Positions 30,690 to 41,265 of a DNA stretch of 64,000 bases are shown here, piece by piece. The translations under genes were made by a program, and so were the position numbers. The number at the start of each line of letters is the position of its first letter. Position 1 is the stretch's first letter. The stretch spans positions 372,001 through 436,000 of the forward strand of contig JAHFBF010000002.1 of the NCBI GenBank assembly GCA_023250195.1, read 5' to 3'. The DNA comes from Candidatus Melainabacteria bacterium (GTDB taxonomy: Bacteria; Cyanobacteriota; Vampirovibrionia; 2-02-FULL-35-15). The notes below the pieces were generated by a model that saw only the letters and a list, made by a program, of their open reading frames with translations, searched no databases and was not told where the DNA came from.

Positions 30690-31186
30690 GCTAACTTTGC
30701 AGTCTTTACTTTCTTGATAAGTTTCGGAATAATCAACCATTCAAGTTCACCTGATAATTCAATATTATTCTGAAATTTAACTTTCGCTAAAGCTCCTTTT
30801 TTTAAAGTAATTCTATCTGCTCCAATAAGCTTACCCAAAAATATTTCCAGGTCTGGAGAATGACCAACCAGCAATGCATTTTTATTTGAGGAGTAATCCA
30901 CCAGTCCTCTTGATATCTCCTTACATGAAGTTCCGGAAGCCAAAAAATCTACTGTTTTTAATTCGGGTTTTAAAGTTAGATTTGACAGGAATATTTCTGC
31001 TGTTTGTTTTGCTCTTGCATACGGACTCGATAAAATAAGTTCTAAATTTACATCCAATTTATCAAGGAACCTGCTCAGTCTATTTATTTTTTCTATACCT
31101 TCTTCTGTTAACGCTCGATCAAAATCATTCAAACCATTATCAGATTCCTGCGCATGACCATGTCTTAAAATATAGATTTCTTGCAT
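30686..31186 (-). CDS. SixA-like phosphohistidine phosphatase
   Basis: YILRHGHAQ, LILSSPYARAKQTAEIF, LLVGHSPDLE. Confidence 0.9.
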   Translation of the reverse strand: MQEIYILRHGHAQESDNGLNDFDRALTEEGIEKINRLSRFLDKLDVNLELILSSPYARAKQTAEIFLSNLTLKPELKTVDFLASGTSCKEISRGLVDYSSNKNALLVGHSPDLEIFLGKLIGADRITLKKGALAKVKFQNNIELSGELEWLIIPKLIKKVKTAKLA

Positions 31187-31212
31187 CGTTTAAATAAATA
31201 GAATTTCGTTTA

Positions 31213-31587
31213 TTAACGTTTCAGAAATAAATCGTATTTTTGCCATTCTAACTGTAACTTATCCACCAGACTAACCAAGTTTAAAAACCTGCTTTTATAT
31301 AACTTTATAATGTTTTTATCCGCACTAGCTTCACAATCACTTTGTTTTAGCAGGACTTCCAGAGCGCTGATTGCATTTTTACATGTCTTTTTTATTGTGA
31401 TTCTAAGTTTTATATCGTCTTTCCCTCTATTTATTAATTCCTGACGTGACCTTACAACAGCAAAATTATTATCAGTGTCAAGTATTAAATCAATTAACTC
31501 TTGAACACTTAATTTTTCAACAAGAGAATTTTCTGCTAAATATAGAACCTCATTATTTAATGTTTTATATTCCATTAGTGTAGTCAT
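31213..31587 (-). CDS. hypothetical protein
   Basis: 124-aa ORF. Confidence 0.5.
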   Translation of the reverse strand: MTTLMEYKTLNNEVLYLAENSLVEKLSVQELIDLILDTDNNFAVVRSRQELINRGKDDIKLRITIKKTCKNAISALEVLLKQSDCEASADKNIIKLYKSRFLNLVSLVDKLQLEWQKYDLFLKR

Positions 31588-31887
31588 TTGATTGCCTCGT
31601 TTTTTTTCACCGCCGGCTCACTCATAATTTGCGGAGTTTACACTGAGCGAAGCGAATGTGCCGGACTTGCTACTTAAGATGTTTACAAGATTAAAAGTTA
31701 CTAGATTAATTTAGTTAGTTAATAAAAATTAAGGAATTAATAATGATTGCTTTAGATTAAAAATGTTAACAAAGTTTTTATTTTTATAGCCTTATCTGTT
31801 ATTTATTGAGAATAGTTGAAATTTGACTGATTTGTGAGGCTAATTATGAAATTACTATATTGATTATATAAAATTCGTAATTACGGT

Positions 31888-34035
31888 TTAATTGGTTCTA
31901 TAAAGCCTTAAATAAGTCCAATAATTTGAAAATACCCTTTTTACATAATTTCTGGTCTCATCATAAGGAATCTCTTCTACAAAAAAATCAAGATCATTTT
32001 CTCTGGTTCCAAATTTGCTTATCCAGTTTTTTACAGCTTGTGGCCCGGCATTATAACCTGCAACAGCAAATAAAGGATTATTCAATTCATTAATCAGTCC
32101 ATTTAAATAATAGACTCCAAATATAATATTTGTCTGCGGATCAAAAAGAACATCTCGTGATTTGATATTAACCCTAAGTTGACCTGATATTGATCTTGCA
32201 GTTGGAATAATTAACTGCATAAGACCACAGGCATTTGAAATCGAACAGGCATATGGATCATACTTTGATTCTTGTCTTATAAGAGCAGAAACTAAAAAAG
32301 GGTCTAAGTTTTTATATTTTGAGCAGGTGTTAAAGATATACTGCCAGAAATACAGAGGATAAGCCAGCTTCCAAATTTGACGATTTGGGCTGATTGAATA
32401 GCTGGAAATAACTGCACTTGAAATATCAATTGAACTATCATATTCAGAATTTAAAGCTTTTAACCAGGCTGTGACTTGCTTTGAAGGGAATTTACTCTTT
32501 CCAATTAAATCAATTGCCTCATTATATTGATGAAGTTTGATTAACTCTGCTACGGTCACCCCAAAATATTTTTTTGTGGTTTCCTGTTTAACTATCAGAG
32601 GGATTAACCATAAATCTTCATTTAAGATATTTGGACTTACCTGCATCTTCCATTGTTCATCTTTTTGACCACTTAATGCAAGAAGGCGATTATGTGCTCT
32701 AAAAGAATAATAGCTGTCAAATAATATGTTTTCAGTCAAGGCATAATATTCTTTTGCTTTGATTTTTTCTCCTTGAAGTTCACAAATCTTTCCCAACCAG
32801 AATGCAATCTTTGCCCTTGTATCGGATTTCGCATTTACAGAAGAATCTTTACTAAGCTCAAAATACCTGCTTCCAATTTCCTCTGCCTCTGAATATTCTC
32901 TGTCTTTAATCTTATCCCACATAATTACCCAAACCGCATCAAGAGTAAACTCTGTATCAGGATAAGAACTGATCAAAGCTCTTAATTTACGCTCTCTGTG
33001 CAAATCACTTTCTTCTAAAAGAGATTGTTTGTAAAGAGCATAATAAGCAAGACTGGGAATATCTTTTTCAACCTTTTCCCAGAATGCTTTTCTCGCAAAT
33101 GATGGGATTGACTTTGATGAAAGCAAAAGTGCCAGCTTTGCATTCTTTGATTTTGGATAGTGATAAGAAAACTCTTTCAGATAATTATGAGCTTCGGAAC
33201 TTCTAGCAACCCTAAATAATGAATAGCCCAGATTATAATACTTTTGAATATTATTTCCAATCTTGTAATACTGTGCTGCTTTAATATAGTCTTTCTTATA
33301 AAAAAATACATCTCCAAGCAAAGAGTAATCAGCTGAGGTTAAATAAGACTTTAATTTAGAAAGATATTCAGCAATTTCATTTACAAAACGTCCATCAGGA
33401 CTTAACTTCAAATATTGTCTCCAGCATTGAAGTGCTTCATTAAATCTTTGATTGTTGTAGGCATTTTCACCCAAATAATAATTAGTAGCAATTCCATACT
33501 GTGTTTTTGAGTATTGAGATTTAAGAGACGAAAGAGTATTTAATGCATCTTTTGTTAAGCGTAATCTTAACTGGGCTTGTGCTAAATAATACTTAGCCTG
33601 AGGGGCTGAATGGGAAGATGGAAATTCCCGGATAAGTTTATTGAAATATTTTAGAGCCACCAGATCATTGTCAAGTCGTGTATTTAAATATGCATAATGA
33701 AAAAGGACCCTTTCCTTTAGAGGATAATTTCTACTAAGGAGTTTTTCGTAAATTGAAATTGCTTTATTAAAGTCATTCTTTTCTTCATAAAGCTTAGCCA
33801 GTATATAATCCTTTTTATATTCACTATAACCAGAAAGCTCATTTATACTTTCAAGATTTGATATGGCGCTATAAATATTCAGCTTGCTTAATTTAATTGC
33901 CCTATCTAAAGTCGCTTGTGATTTTGGATCTTCTGAAGGTATATTATTAACTGAGTTGGATTTCAGAAAGAGTAAAGTAGTAATTAATATTATTATTAAA
34001 AGAGGAAAATGTTTTAGTTTAGGTGATATATTCAT
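31888..34035 (-). CDS. lytic murein transglycosylase (Slt-type) with TPR-rich N-terminus
   Basis: VSALIRQESKYDPYACSISNACGLMQLIIPTA; FAVAGYNAGP. Confidence 0.93.
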   Translation of the reverse strand: MNISPKLKHFPLLIIILITTLLFLKSNSVNNIPSEDPKSQATLDRAIKLSKLNIYSAISNLESINELSGYSEYKKDYILAKLYEEKNDFNKAISIYEKLLSRNYPLKERVLFHYAYLNTRLDNDLVALKYFNKLIREFPSSHSAPQAKYYLAQAQLRLRLTKDALNTLSSLKSQYSKTQYGIATNYYLGENAYNNQRFNEALQCWRQYLKLSPDGRFVNEIAEYLSKLKSYLTSADYSLLGDVFFYKKDYIKAAQYYKIGNNIQKYYNLGYSLFRVARSSEAHNYLKEFSYHYPKSKNAKLALLLSSKSIPSFARKAFWEKVEKDIPSLAYYALYKQSLLEESDLHRERKLRALISSYPDTEFTLDAVWVIMWDKIKDREYSEAEEIGSRYFELSKDSSVNAKSDTRAKIAFWLGKICELQGEKIKAKEYYALTENILFDSYYSFRAHNRLLALSGQKDEQWKMQVSPNILNEDLWLIPLIVKQETTKKYFGVTVAELIKLHQYNEAIDLIGKSKFPSKQVTAWLKALNSEYDSSIDISSAVISSYSISPNRQIWKLAYPLYFWQYIFNTCSKYKNLDPFLVSALIRQESKYDPYACSISNACGLMQLIIPTARSISGQLRVNIKSRDVLFDPQTNIIFGVYYLNGLINELNNPLFAVAGYNAGPQAVKNWISKFGTRENDLDFFVEEIPYDETRNYVKRVFSNYWTYLRLYRTN

Positions 34036-34071
34036 TATCTTGCTTGCAAGTAAGTGCTTTTATTATAAGAT

Positions 34072-34101
34072 TGTAGAGGCGTATTGCAATACGCCTCTAC
34101 A
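34072..34101. repeat. 30-bp perfect palindrome TGTAGAGGCGTATTGCAATACGCCTCTACA
   Basis: Read directly; between divergent slt-like gene and uvrA. Confidence 0.9.
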
Positions 34102-34106
34102 GAAAT

Positions 34107-36986
34107 ATGTCACCAGAAAAACTTATCGAAAAATCCAATTTACCTCTTTCTGAGACAATAACCTCTTACATAAAAGTACGAGGTGCAAAAGAACATAATC
34201 TTAAAAATATAAATGTTGACATCCCAAAAAATAAACTGGTAGTAATAACCGGTGTCAGCGGTTCAGGGAAAAGCTCACTTGCATTTGACACGATTTTTGC
34301 AGAAGGGCAAAGAAGATATGTAGAAAGTCTTTCATCTTATGCAAGACAATTTTTAGGTCAATTAGATAAACCAGATGTAGAATCGATAGAAGGATTAAGC
34401 CCTGCAATTTCAATAGATCAAAAATCTACCAGTCATAATCCACGATCTACAGTAGCAACGGTTACAGAAGTATACGACTATCTAAGACTTTTATATGCCA
34501 GAATTGGTGTCCCTCACTGTCATACCTGTGGTGAGACAATAAAACCTCAGACGATTGATCAAATAATCGATCAGGTTTTATCCCTTAAAGAAGGGACAAA
34601 AGCTCATATTCTTGCACCACTTGTTCATGGAAAAAAGGGTGAATATCAGTCATTATTCCGTGCCCTGCTTAATGAAGGATTTGCAAGAATCAGAGTAAAT
34701 AAAAAGATTTTTTTACTGGAAGAAGAAATAAAACTTGAAAAGAATTTCAAGCACGATATTGAACTAATCATTGACAGAGTGGTTATTAAAAAACAGTCAC
34801 GCTCAAGGATTGCAGACAGTATTTCCCTTGCTCTAAAAAGAGGGGAAGGGATTGCAGTTATTGAAGATCTTGATAATGAAAAAGATTACTTATTCAGCGA
34901 AAAGCTTGCATGTCCGTTTGGGCATGGCTCAATACAGGAAGTATCACCAAGAGCATTTAGTTTTAATAGTCCTTATGGTGCCTGTCCAATATGCCATGGG
35001 TTAGGTCACAACGCTGAATTTGATTCAAAGTTAATCATTCCAGATCCAAATAAATCCTTAAATGAAGGTGCTATTTTTCCTTGGGCAAAAACAAATAATG
35101 TTTATTACAAACAACTCTTAGAATCACTTGCAAAACACTTTAAATTTAATTTGGAAGATCCCTGGAAGGAGCTTCCAAAAAAAATTCAGGAAGTTGTTTT
35201 ATATGGCACGAAAGATGAAGAAATAAAGTTTAAAGTTGACTCCTGGGACGGCGACGAAGTCTGGACTTATAAAGGACATTTCGAGGGAGTTGTGAATCAG
35301 CTAAAAAGAAGATATGAAGAAACCGAGTCTGAAAAGCACAAAGAAGATTTAGAAAACTACATGACAAAAACTCCCTGCAATGAGTGCAAAGGGAAAAGAT
35401 TAAAACCAGAGATCTTGGCAGTTACTGTAAGCGATGTTTCCATTTCTGATTTATGTTTATATTCAATCAAACAGGCAATGGATTTTTTTGTAAACCTCCC
35501 AAGCAAATTAACACAAAAAGAAAAAACAATTGCACATCAATTATTAATTGAAATCAAAGCAAGGCTTAAGTTTTTAATTGATGTGGGGTTGGATTATTTA
35601 TCGCTTGATCGCTCTGCAAATACTTTATCCGGCGGCGAAGCACAAAGAATTAGACTAGCCACTCAGATTGGTTCCGGACTATCCGGAGTTTTATATGTAT
35701 TAGATGAACCATCAATAGGCTTACACCAGCGAGATAATACAAGATTATTAAACACCTTAAAAAGATTACGTGAGCTTGGAAATACATTACTTATAGTAGA
35801 GCATGACGAAGAAACCATAAGAGCAGGTGACTGGTTAATAGACATCGGTCCTTATGCAGGTTTGCATGGTGGAGAGATTATAGCAGTCGGAAGAATTCAG
35901 GATATTATTGCAGAATCAAATTCAATTACTGGAGAATTCCTGTCTGGAAAAAGAAGAATATCAGTACCAAAAACAAGAAGGGAAGGAAATGGAAAATACC
36001 TGGGAATAATTGGTGCAAAATTAAATAATTTAAAAAATATAGATATTAAACTCCCGCTTGGAAAATTTATAGCAATTACAGGCGTCAGTGGTTCAGGGAA
36101 ATCAAGTCTTATAAACGATCTCCTGTTTCAATTCCTGCAGCATAAAATTTATAAAACAACCCGCAAACCTGAAAAAATAGACGATGTAAAAGGAATTGAA
36201 AACTTAGATAAAATAATTGTTATTGATCAAAGCCCGATTGGCAGAACACCCAGAAGTAACCCTTCTACTTATACGGGCTTATTCGACACTGTTCGTGAAA
36301 TATTTTCAATGACCAATGAAGCAAAAGCCAGAGGATACCAACCGGGCAGGTTTTCATTTAATGTAAAAGGTGGACGCTGTGAAGCCTGCCGTGGTGAAGG
36401 TTTAAATGAAATTGAAATGAATTTTTTACCTTCGGTTTTTGTAACCTGTGAAGTATGCAAAGGAGCAAGGTATAATCACGAAACCCTTGAAGTAAAATTT
36501 AAAGGTGCTTCAATAAGCGATGTTTTAAATATGACTGTAGAAGAAGCTCTTGTGTTTTTTGATGCCGTATCTAAAGCCAAAGCAAAATTACAAACACTGC
36601 TTGATGTAGGATTAGGTTATATAAAACTTGGACAGCCTGCCACAACCCTCTCCGGCGGTGAAGCACAAAGAGTAAAATTAGCTGAACAATTATCACGTCG
36701 CAGCACAGGAAAGACAATCTACCTCCTTGATGAACCAACCGTTGGTTTACACTGGCATGATGTAGAGCATCTGCTTTCTGTTTTGAACAGACTGGTTGAC
36801 ACAGGAAATACAGTAGTAGTAATAGAACATAATCTTGATGTTATTAAACAAGCTGACTGGATTATAGACCTTGGTCCTGAAGGTGGAGATAAGGGTGGGG
36901 AGATCGTTTGCGAAGGAACACCGGAAGAAATCGCAAAGTGCCAAAAATCCTACACGGGAGAATATTTAAAGAAAATATTTAAATAG
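34107..36986 (+). CDS. uvrA: excinuclease ABC subunit A
   Basis: [46 protein letters not shown] twice. Confidence 0.98.
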   Translation: MSPEKLIEKSNLPLSETITSYIKVRGAKEHNLKNINVDIPKNKLVVITGVSGSGKSSLAFDTIFAEGQRRYVESLSSYARQFLGQLDKPDVESIEGLSPAISIDQKSTSHNPRSTVATVTEVYDYLRLLYARIGVPHCHTCGETIKPQTIDQIIDQVLSLKEGTKAHILAPLVHGKKGEYQSLFRALLNEGFARIRVNKKIFLLEEEIKLEKNFKHDIELIIDRVVIKKQSRSRIADSISLALKRGEGIAVIEDLDNEKDYLFSEKLACPFGHGSIQEVSPRAFSFNSPYGACPICHGLGHNAEFDSKLIIPDPNKSLNEGAIFPWAKTNNVYYKQLLESLAKHFKFNLEDPWKELPKKIQEVVLYGTKDEEIKFKVDSWDGDEVWTYKGHFEGVVNQLKRRYEETESEKHKEDLENYMTKTPCNECKGKRLKPEILAVTVSDVSISDLCLYSIKQAMDFFVNLPSKLTQKEKTIAHQLLIEIKARLKFLIDVGLDYLSLDRSANTLSGGEAQRIRLATQIGSGLSGVLYVLDEPSIGLHQRDNTRLLNTLKRLRELGNTLLIVEHDEETIRAGDWLIDIGPYAGLHGGEIIAVGRIQDIIAESNSITGEFLSGKRRISVPKTRREGNGKYLGIIGAKLNNLKNIDIKLPLGKFIAITGVSGSGKSSLINDLLFQFLQHKIYKTTRKPEKIDDVKGIENLDKIIVIDQSPIGRTPRSNPSTYTGLFDTVREIFSMTNEAKARGYQPGRFSFNVKGGRCEACRGEGLNEIEMNFLPSVFVTCEVCKGARYNHETLEVKFKGASISDVLNMTVEEALVFFDAVSKAKAKLQTLLDVGLGYIKLGQPATTLSGGEAQRVKLAEQLSRRSTGKTIYLLDEPTVGLHWHDVEHLLSVLNRLVDTGNTVVVIEHNLDVIKQADWIIDLGPEGGDKGGEIVCEGTPEEIAKCQKSYTGEYLKKIFK

Positions 36987-36995
36987 TAATTGCTG

Positions 36996-38348
36996 TTAAT
37001 TCTCCAAGGCATGTTTTATCCTTAATTTTGTTACATAATTTACTCCCATATTTATAATCCAAACCATCAATGAATGTGCTGCAAATCCTTTATACAAACA
37101 TTTTGCATGTGCATCTTCAGCCTCATTCTGTAGTTTTTCATTTCCTTCAGTTGATTTTATTACATGATGAATCTTTGCAGGCTCAGGAAAACTCTTCTGA
37201 ATTCTTTCAAAATAGCTTTCAGTTCCATTTTTTGTTTGACTTAAATATTCAGGCTCAACTAAAATACCAGGTTGTACATTAAATTTACCACTGAGTTCTT
37301 TATCGGCATTTAATGCAAATGTTCCATTTGTAATTCTATGTCCTAACCACCATGATGGTATAACTGTTAATAATTTTAAGATTCTTTCAGTTCTTTCATA
37401 CCATCCTTGAGACGTTACTATTGCACTGATCCACTTTGGAAGTGATGTCATTGAAAATAAAAGTCCGAGTTTTGGATAAATACCATGAGTCATATCAAAC
37501 TGGTTTTGAACAATTTGCAAGAATTTACTTTTTTGAACAGCTTCTTTATCCTCGACCTTTGTTAGAAGATATGAATTTAAAACAGGTGAAATGAATATAG
37601 AACCAACCCCTACTGCTTTTTGAAAAATCGTTAATTCTTTAGATTCACCAAGATTGCTGCTTTCTTCTTCTGATGCATAGTTCATGGTCCCTGTAAATCT
37701 GTTTTCTCCTAATACATATTTCCTGAACAATCTCATAATCAAACCAAAACTTCCCCAATAACAACCCTCAATTAAACTTTCACCAATGATAGTGGCTTTC
37801 TTAAGCTTGTATATAAGTTTTTGTTTTTCTTCAGTAGCAACAAAGTTATCATAAAAATCTTCAATTTCTTTTGCTTGCATCTTATATTTTTCAGCTAAAT
37901 CTTCTTTACCTGTTCTTGAATAGAGAGATGAAATAAAATGCTTATCTTCAGTTTCTTCTATTTTAATTCTGTTTATTGCAGTTTCAAAGTTTTTAAAATC
38001 ACGAAGCTCAGACATCGAAAACTTCAAATAATGGAGTACATCTTTCTGCATCTCCTTCGGAAGAATAAATTCAGCCTGTATCCTGCCTACATAAGTAGTT
38101 AACAATGGTGCAATTACAACCATCGTAGTACCAGAAAGTCCTTCAAAAGCTGATTCCATAGCCTTTTTAAAACTTCTAAACAGATCAGCAACTATTAAAG
38201 GAAGATCTAAGCCTGTAATATCAAGAGCACCTCTATAAGTAGATTCTCTGGAACATAGAATGCTTGCAAAATCTCTACAATAATTCCAACTACCTTTTAA
38301 TTGTGGCTGTGTTTTTGCATTTAAACTTGTTTTTGAAATATTATTCAA
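36996..38348 (-). CDS. conserved hypothetical protein, paralogue of 60448-61794
   Basis: Extensive identity, e.g. SRESTYR.ALDITG.D and ERTERILKL.TVIPSWWLGHR.TNGT.ALNADK. Confidence 0.85.
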   Translation of the reverse strand: MNNISKTSLNAKTQPQLKGSWNYCRDFASILCSRESTYRGALDITGLDLPLIVADLFRSFKKAMESAFEGLSGTTMVVIAPLLTTYVGRIQAEFILPKEMQKDVLHYLKFSMSELRDFKNFETAINRIKIEETEDKHFISSLYSRTGKEDLAEKYKMQAKEIEDFYDNFVATEEKQKLIYKLKKATIIGESLIEGCYWGSFGLIMRLFRKYVLGENRFTGTMNYASEEESSNLGESKELTIFQKAVGVGSIFISPVLNSYLLTKVEDKEAVQKSKFLQIVQNQFDMTHGIYPKLGLLFSMTSLPKWISAIVTSQGWYERTERILKLLTVIPSWWLGHRITNGTFALNADKELSGKFNVQPGILVEPEYLSQTKNGTESYFERIQKSFPEPAKIHHVIKSTEGNEKLQNEAEDAHAKCLYKGFAAHSLMVWIINMGVNYVTKLRIKHALEN

Positions 38349-38366
38349 TATAAATCTTTATTAAAA

Positions 38367-38540
38367 TCAGTTTTCTCTCTCTAAGTAAAAATGTTTATAT
38401 ACCATTAACAGAAATATTGCACTTACAGAAGCCGGGATTATTAAAACTCTGCATTTTTCCACTACACCTTTTGTAGATCCATTTAAAGCACGTGAAGTGT
38501 TTGCAGTTCTTGTCTGTGCATTATGTGTAGTAATTTTCAT
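38367..38540 (-). CDS. small membrane protein (57 aa), not in ORF track
   Basis: Translated by hand: MKITTHNAQTRTANTSRALNGSTKGVVEKCRVLIIPASVSAIFLLMVYKHFYLEREN; 18 bp upstream of the next gene. Confidence 0.45.
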   Translation of the reverse strand: MKITTHNAQTRTANTSRALNGSTKGVVEKCRVLIIPASVSAIFLLMVYKHFYLEREN

Positions 38541-38712
38541 TCGTTAATAACTGGTTTAAAAAAGTTCCTCTTAAAAATTAAATATTTTATTGTTTTTTTA
38601 ATGATAATTGAACCAATAATTAATGTCAAATTTATAGACAATTAATTAACATTCATTTAATAACTTATTTTAAAATAAGTCTTATTATAAGCATTTTTTA
38701 TCAATTTAAGTG

Positions 38713-38742
38713 TTGACGAAAATATCGTCATTCCTGTATAAT
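38713..38742 (+). promoter_or_regulatory. candidate promoter (-35 TTGACG, 18 bp, -10 TATAAT) with overlapping inverted repeat TGACGA-AAATA-TCGTCA
   Basis: Read directly; ATG begins 7 nt after the -10. Confidence 0.65.
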
Positions 38743-38749
38743 TAAAATC

Positions 38750-39490
38750 ATGAACATAAGAAATATTCTCCGACAATTCGGCTTTTCAGAAAATGAAGCA
38801 AATGTTTATTTAGCATCACTTGAACTTGGATTATCTTCTGCTCAGGATATTGCAAAAAAAGCTGGAATAAAAAGGACTACTGCATATTCTGTTCTTGATT
38901 ATCTCGTTCAAAGAGGAATTATGAGCAAGACTGAAGTAAAAGGTAAAACCCGGTTTTTGGTTGAACCACCAGAAAAACTGCTCAACATCATTGGTGATGT
39001 TTATACAAAGTTTTCAGAAATGCTTCCCGAACTCCATGCAGTTTATAACATTAAACAAACAAAACCAAAAATCACTTTTTATGAAGGAGAATTGGCAGTT
39101 CAAAATATCTATGACGATACCCTTAAAGAAAAACCAGAAGAAATATTAGAATGGAATACAAACAAATTTTTTGAACGTTCAACGGTTGATCAAACTTATA
39201 TTGAAAAAAGAGTTGGGCTGAATATAAAAGCAAAAAGAATGGCATCAATTGGTTCTTTATGGGATAAGAGACATAAAGCCAGAGACAAAGATGAGCTTTC
39301 AGAAACGGTTATATTACCTAAAGATAAATTTGATTTGGATATTGAGGTTAATATTTACAATGATAAAATTGCTTTTTTAAACTATGAAGAGAATATGTCA
39401 GTAATTATTGAAAGTAAAGCAATTGCAGATGCCATGAAAAAAGTTTATGAATTATCCTGGATTGGCGCTAAAACAATTGAAGTGAAGTAA
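38750..39490 (+). CDS. TrmB-family transcriptional regulator
   Basis: LRQFGFSENEANVYLASLELGLSSAQDIAKKAGIKRTTAYSVLDYLVQRG. Confidence 0.88.
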   Translation: MNIRNILRQFGFSENEANVYLASLELGLSSAQDIAKKAGIKRTTAYSVLDYLVQRGIMSKTEVKGKTRFLVEPPEKLLNIIGDVYTKFSEMLPELHAVYNIKQTKPKITFYEGELAVQNIYDDTLKEKPEEILEWNTNKFFERSTVDQTYIEKRVGLNIKAKRMASIGSLWDKRHKARDKDELSETVILPKDKFDLDIEVNIYNDKIAFLNYEENMSVIIESKAIADAMKKVYELSWIGAKTIEVK

Positions 39491-39600
39491 TTTGTATTTC
39501 TCAATTTTTATTTCGATTAATTTGTATCATACAAATTAATTTCTGAGTTATTGGGTATTCTAGGTTTAGTTAAGAAAATATTCTCTGGGAGGAATCAAAC

Positions 39601-40203
39601 ATGGCAACAGCAACAACCGGTTATACAGCAAGAACCTTTTCACACTTAAAAGGATTAAAAGGCATTTCAGATGCGCAGCTAGAAGAACATTTTAAGCTTT
39701 ATGCAGGTTATGTAAATAACACAAACACTTTAAATCAAAAAGTAGAAGAGTTAACAAAAGCAGGAAAATCAGGTACGCCAGAATATGGCGAACTAAAGAG
39801 ACGCTATGGTTTTGAATATTGTGGAATGGTTTTACATGAATATTATTTTGACAACATGACTCCAGGCGGTATGGCAATAGATCAAAATTCAAAGTTATAC
39901 AAAAAAATCTGCGAATGTTTTTGGGATTGGAACACCTTTGAAACTGATTTTAAAAATGTAGGAAAAATGAGAGGAATTGGCTGGGCAATTTTATTCCAGG
40001 ACCCCACCACTAAAAAACTTTCAAATCATTTTGTAGCTGATCATGAAATCGGAAATATTCCCGGTTACAAGCCAATTCTTGTGATGGATGTATGGGAACA
40101 TGCATATATTGGAGATTACAAAGCTACAGAAAGAGGAAAATACATTGATGCTTTCTGGGGAAATGTTTGCTGGAAAACAGCTGCAAGCAGATTACTCGAT
40201 TGA
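39601..40203 (+). CDS. Fe/Mn superoxide dismutase family protein
   Basis: VMDVWEHAYIGDY signature; MVLHEYYFDNM. Confidence 0.85.
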   Translation: MATATTGYTARTFSHLKGLKGISDAQLEEHFKLYAGYVNNTNTLNQKVEELTKAGKSGTPEYGELKRRYGFEYCGMVLHEYYFDNMTPGGMAIDQNSKLYKKICECFWDWNTFETDFKNVGKMRGIGWAILFQDPTTKKLSNHFVADHEIGNIPGYKPILVMDVWEHAYIGDYKATERGKYIDAFWGNVCWKTAASRLLD

Positions 40204-40283
40204 TTACGTTCTTAAAGTGGGGCAGGATTTATTCTGCCTTTCTAATAATATTTTTTTTAATAACAATAAACGGAGGTAATACA

Positions 40284-40739
40284 ATGACAACTCAAACAGA
40301 ACTACAAATCGGACAAGATGCCCCTGACTTTAAATTAAAGGCTTATCCAAGCGGTGAATATTCTATCTCTCAGTTCAAAGGGAAGAAAAATATTATTCTT
40401 GCTTTCTACCCAAAAGATGACACTCCCGGATGCACTACTGAAAATTGTGCTTTCAGAGATGATCTTTTAAAATTCGAAGCTGGAAACACTCAGATATTTG
40501 GCATTAGTTGTGATGATGTGAAAAGCCATGAAGCATTTGCCAAAAAGTTTAACTTTACTCACCCATTATTAGCTGATGTAGGCGGTGAAACAGCTAAAAA
40601 ATATGGCACTTATCAAGAACAAAAAGGTTATGCCAGTAGAAAGCTTTTTGTGATTGACAAACAAGGCAAGATTCAAAAAATAATTGATGGAGTACCCTTG
40701 AATAGTGAGCTTTTGGAATTTATTAAGGGCTTGAAATAG
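40284..40739 (+). CDS. peroxiredoxin (BCP/PrxQ type)
   Basis: Start trimmed to MTTQTE after GGAGG; FYPKDDTPGCTTENCAFRDDL. Confidence 0.92.
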   Translation: MTTQTELQIGQDAPDFKLKAYPSGEYSISQFKGKKNIILAFYPKDDTPGCTTENCAFRDDLLKFEAGNTQIFGISCDDVKSHEAFAKKFNFTHPLLADVGGETAKKYGTYQEQKGYASRKLFVIDKQGKIQKIIDGVPLNSELLEFIKGLK

Positions 40740-40873
40740 CCTCTCATTAAAAATAAGTCTAATCATTTACTGTACAAATTTATTGTACTTAGGTATAATT
40801 TTTTAATATAAATACCAAGCATTTTAAATAAAGGAGAAAGCCTTGCACTCCTTATAAATTTAAAGGAGCATTT

Positions 40874-41239
40874 ATGCCTAAAAGAACTGATTCTATAAGT
40901 CCTAGACTCATTCCGTCACCTCCAAAAGCCACGAAAGCTGATACTGCCTCTGAAATTACTATAGATGAGATTCAAACCAGTATTATAGATTTTATTAAAT
41001 CACTATATGAAGACGGTATAAAAAAAGGAAGTATTCCAAATATAGAAACAAACTTTCTTTTAAAAGGAAACCTAAAATTAACTGAATTAGATATAGTTGA
41101 CATTGCAATGGACCTAGAAGAGAAATATCATATTGAATTCACAGATGCTGAAATAGATGGAATTATTACAAAAGATATTACTGCAGTTGGATTAGCAGAG
41201 CTGGTTCTAAGAAAATCCTCCGAAAGAAAAGCTGCGTAA
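40874..41239 (+). CDS. acyl-carrier-protein-like protein lacking the modified Ser
   Basis: LTELDIVDIAMDLEEKYHIEFTDAEID aligns with [25 protein letters not shown]. Confidence 0.7.
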   Translation: MPKRTDSISPRLIPSPPKATKADTASEITIDEIQTSIIDFIKSLYEDGIKKGSIPNIETNFLLKGNLKLTELDIVDIAMDLEEKYHIEFTDAEIDGIITKDITAVGLAELVLRKSSERKAA

Positions 41240-41265
41240 TGCCTCATAATGATATCCTATTTTAG

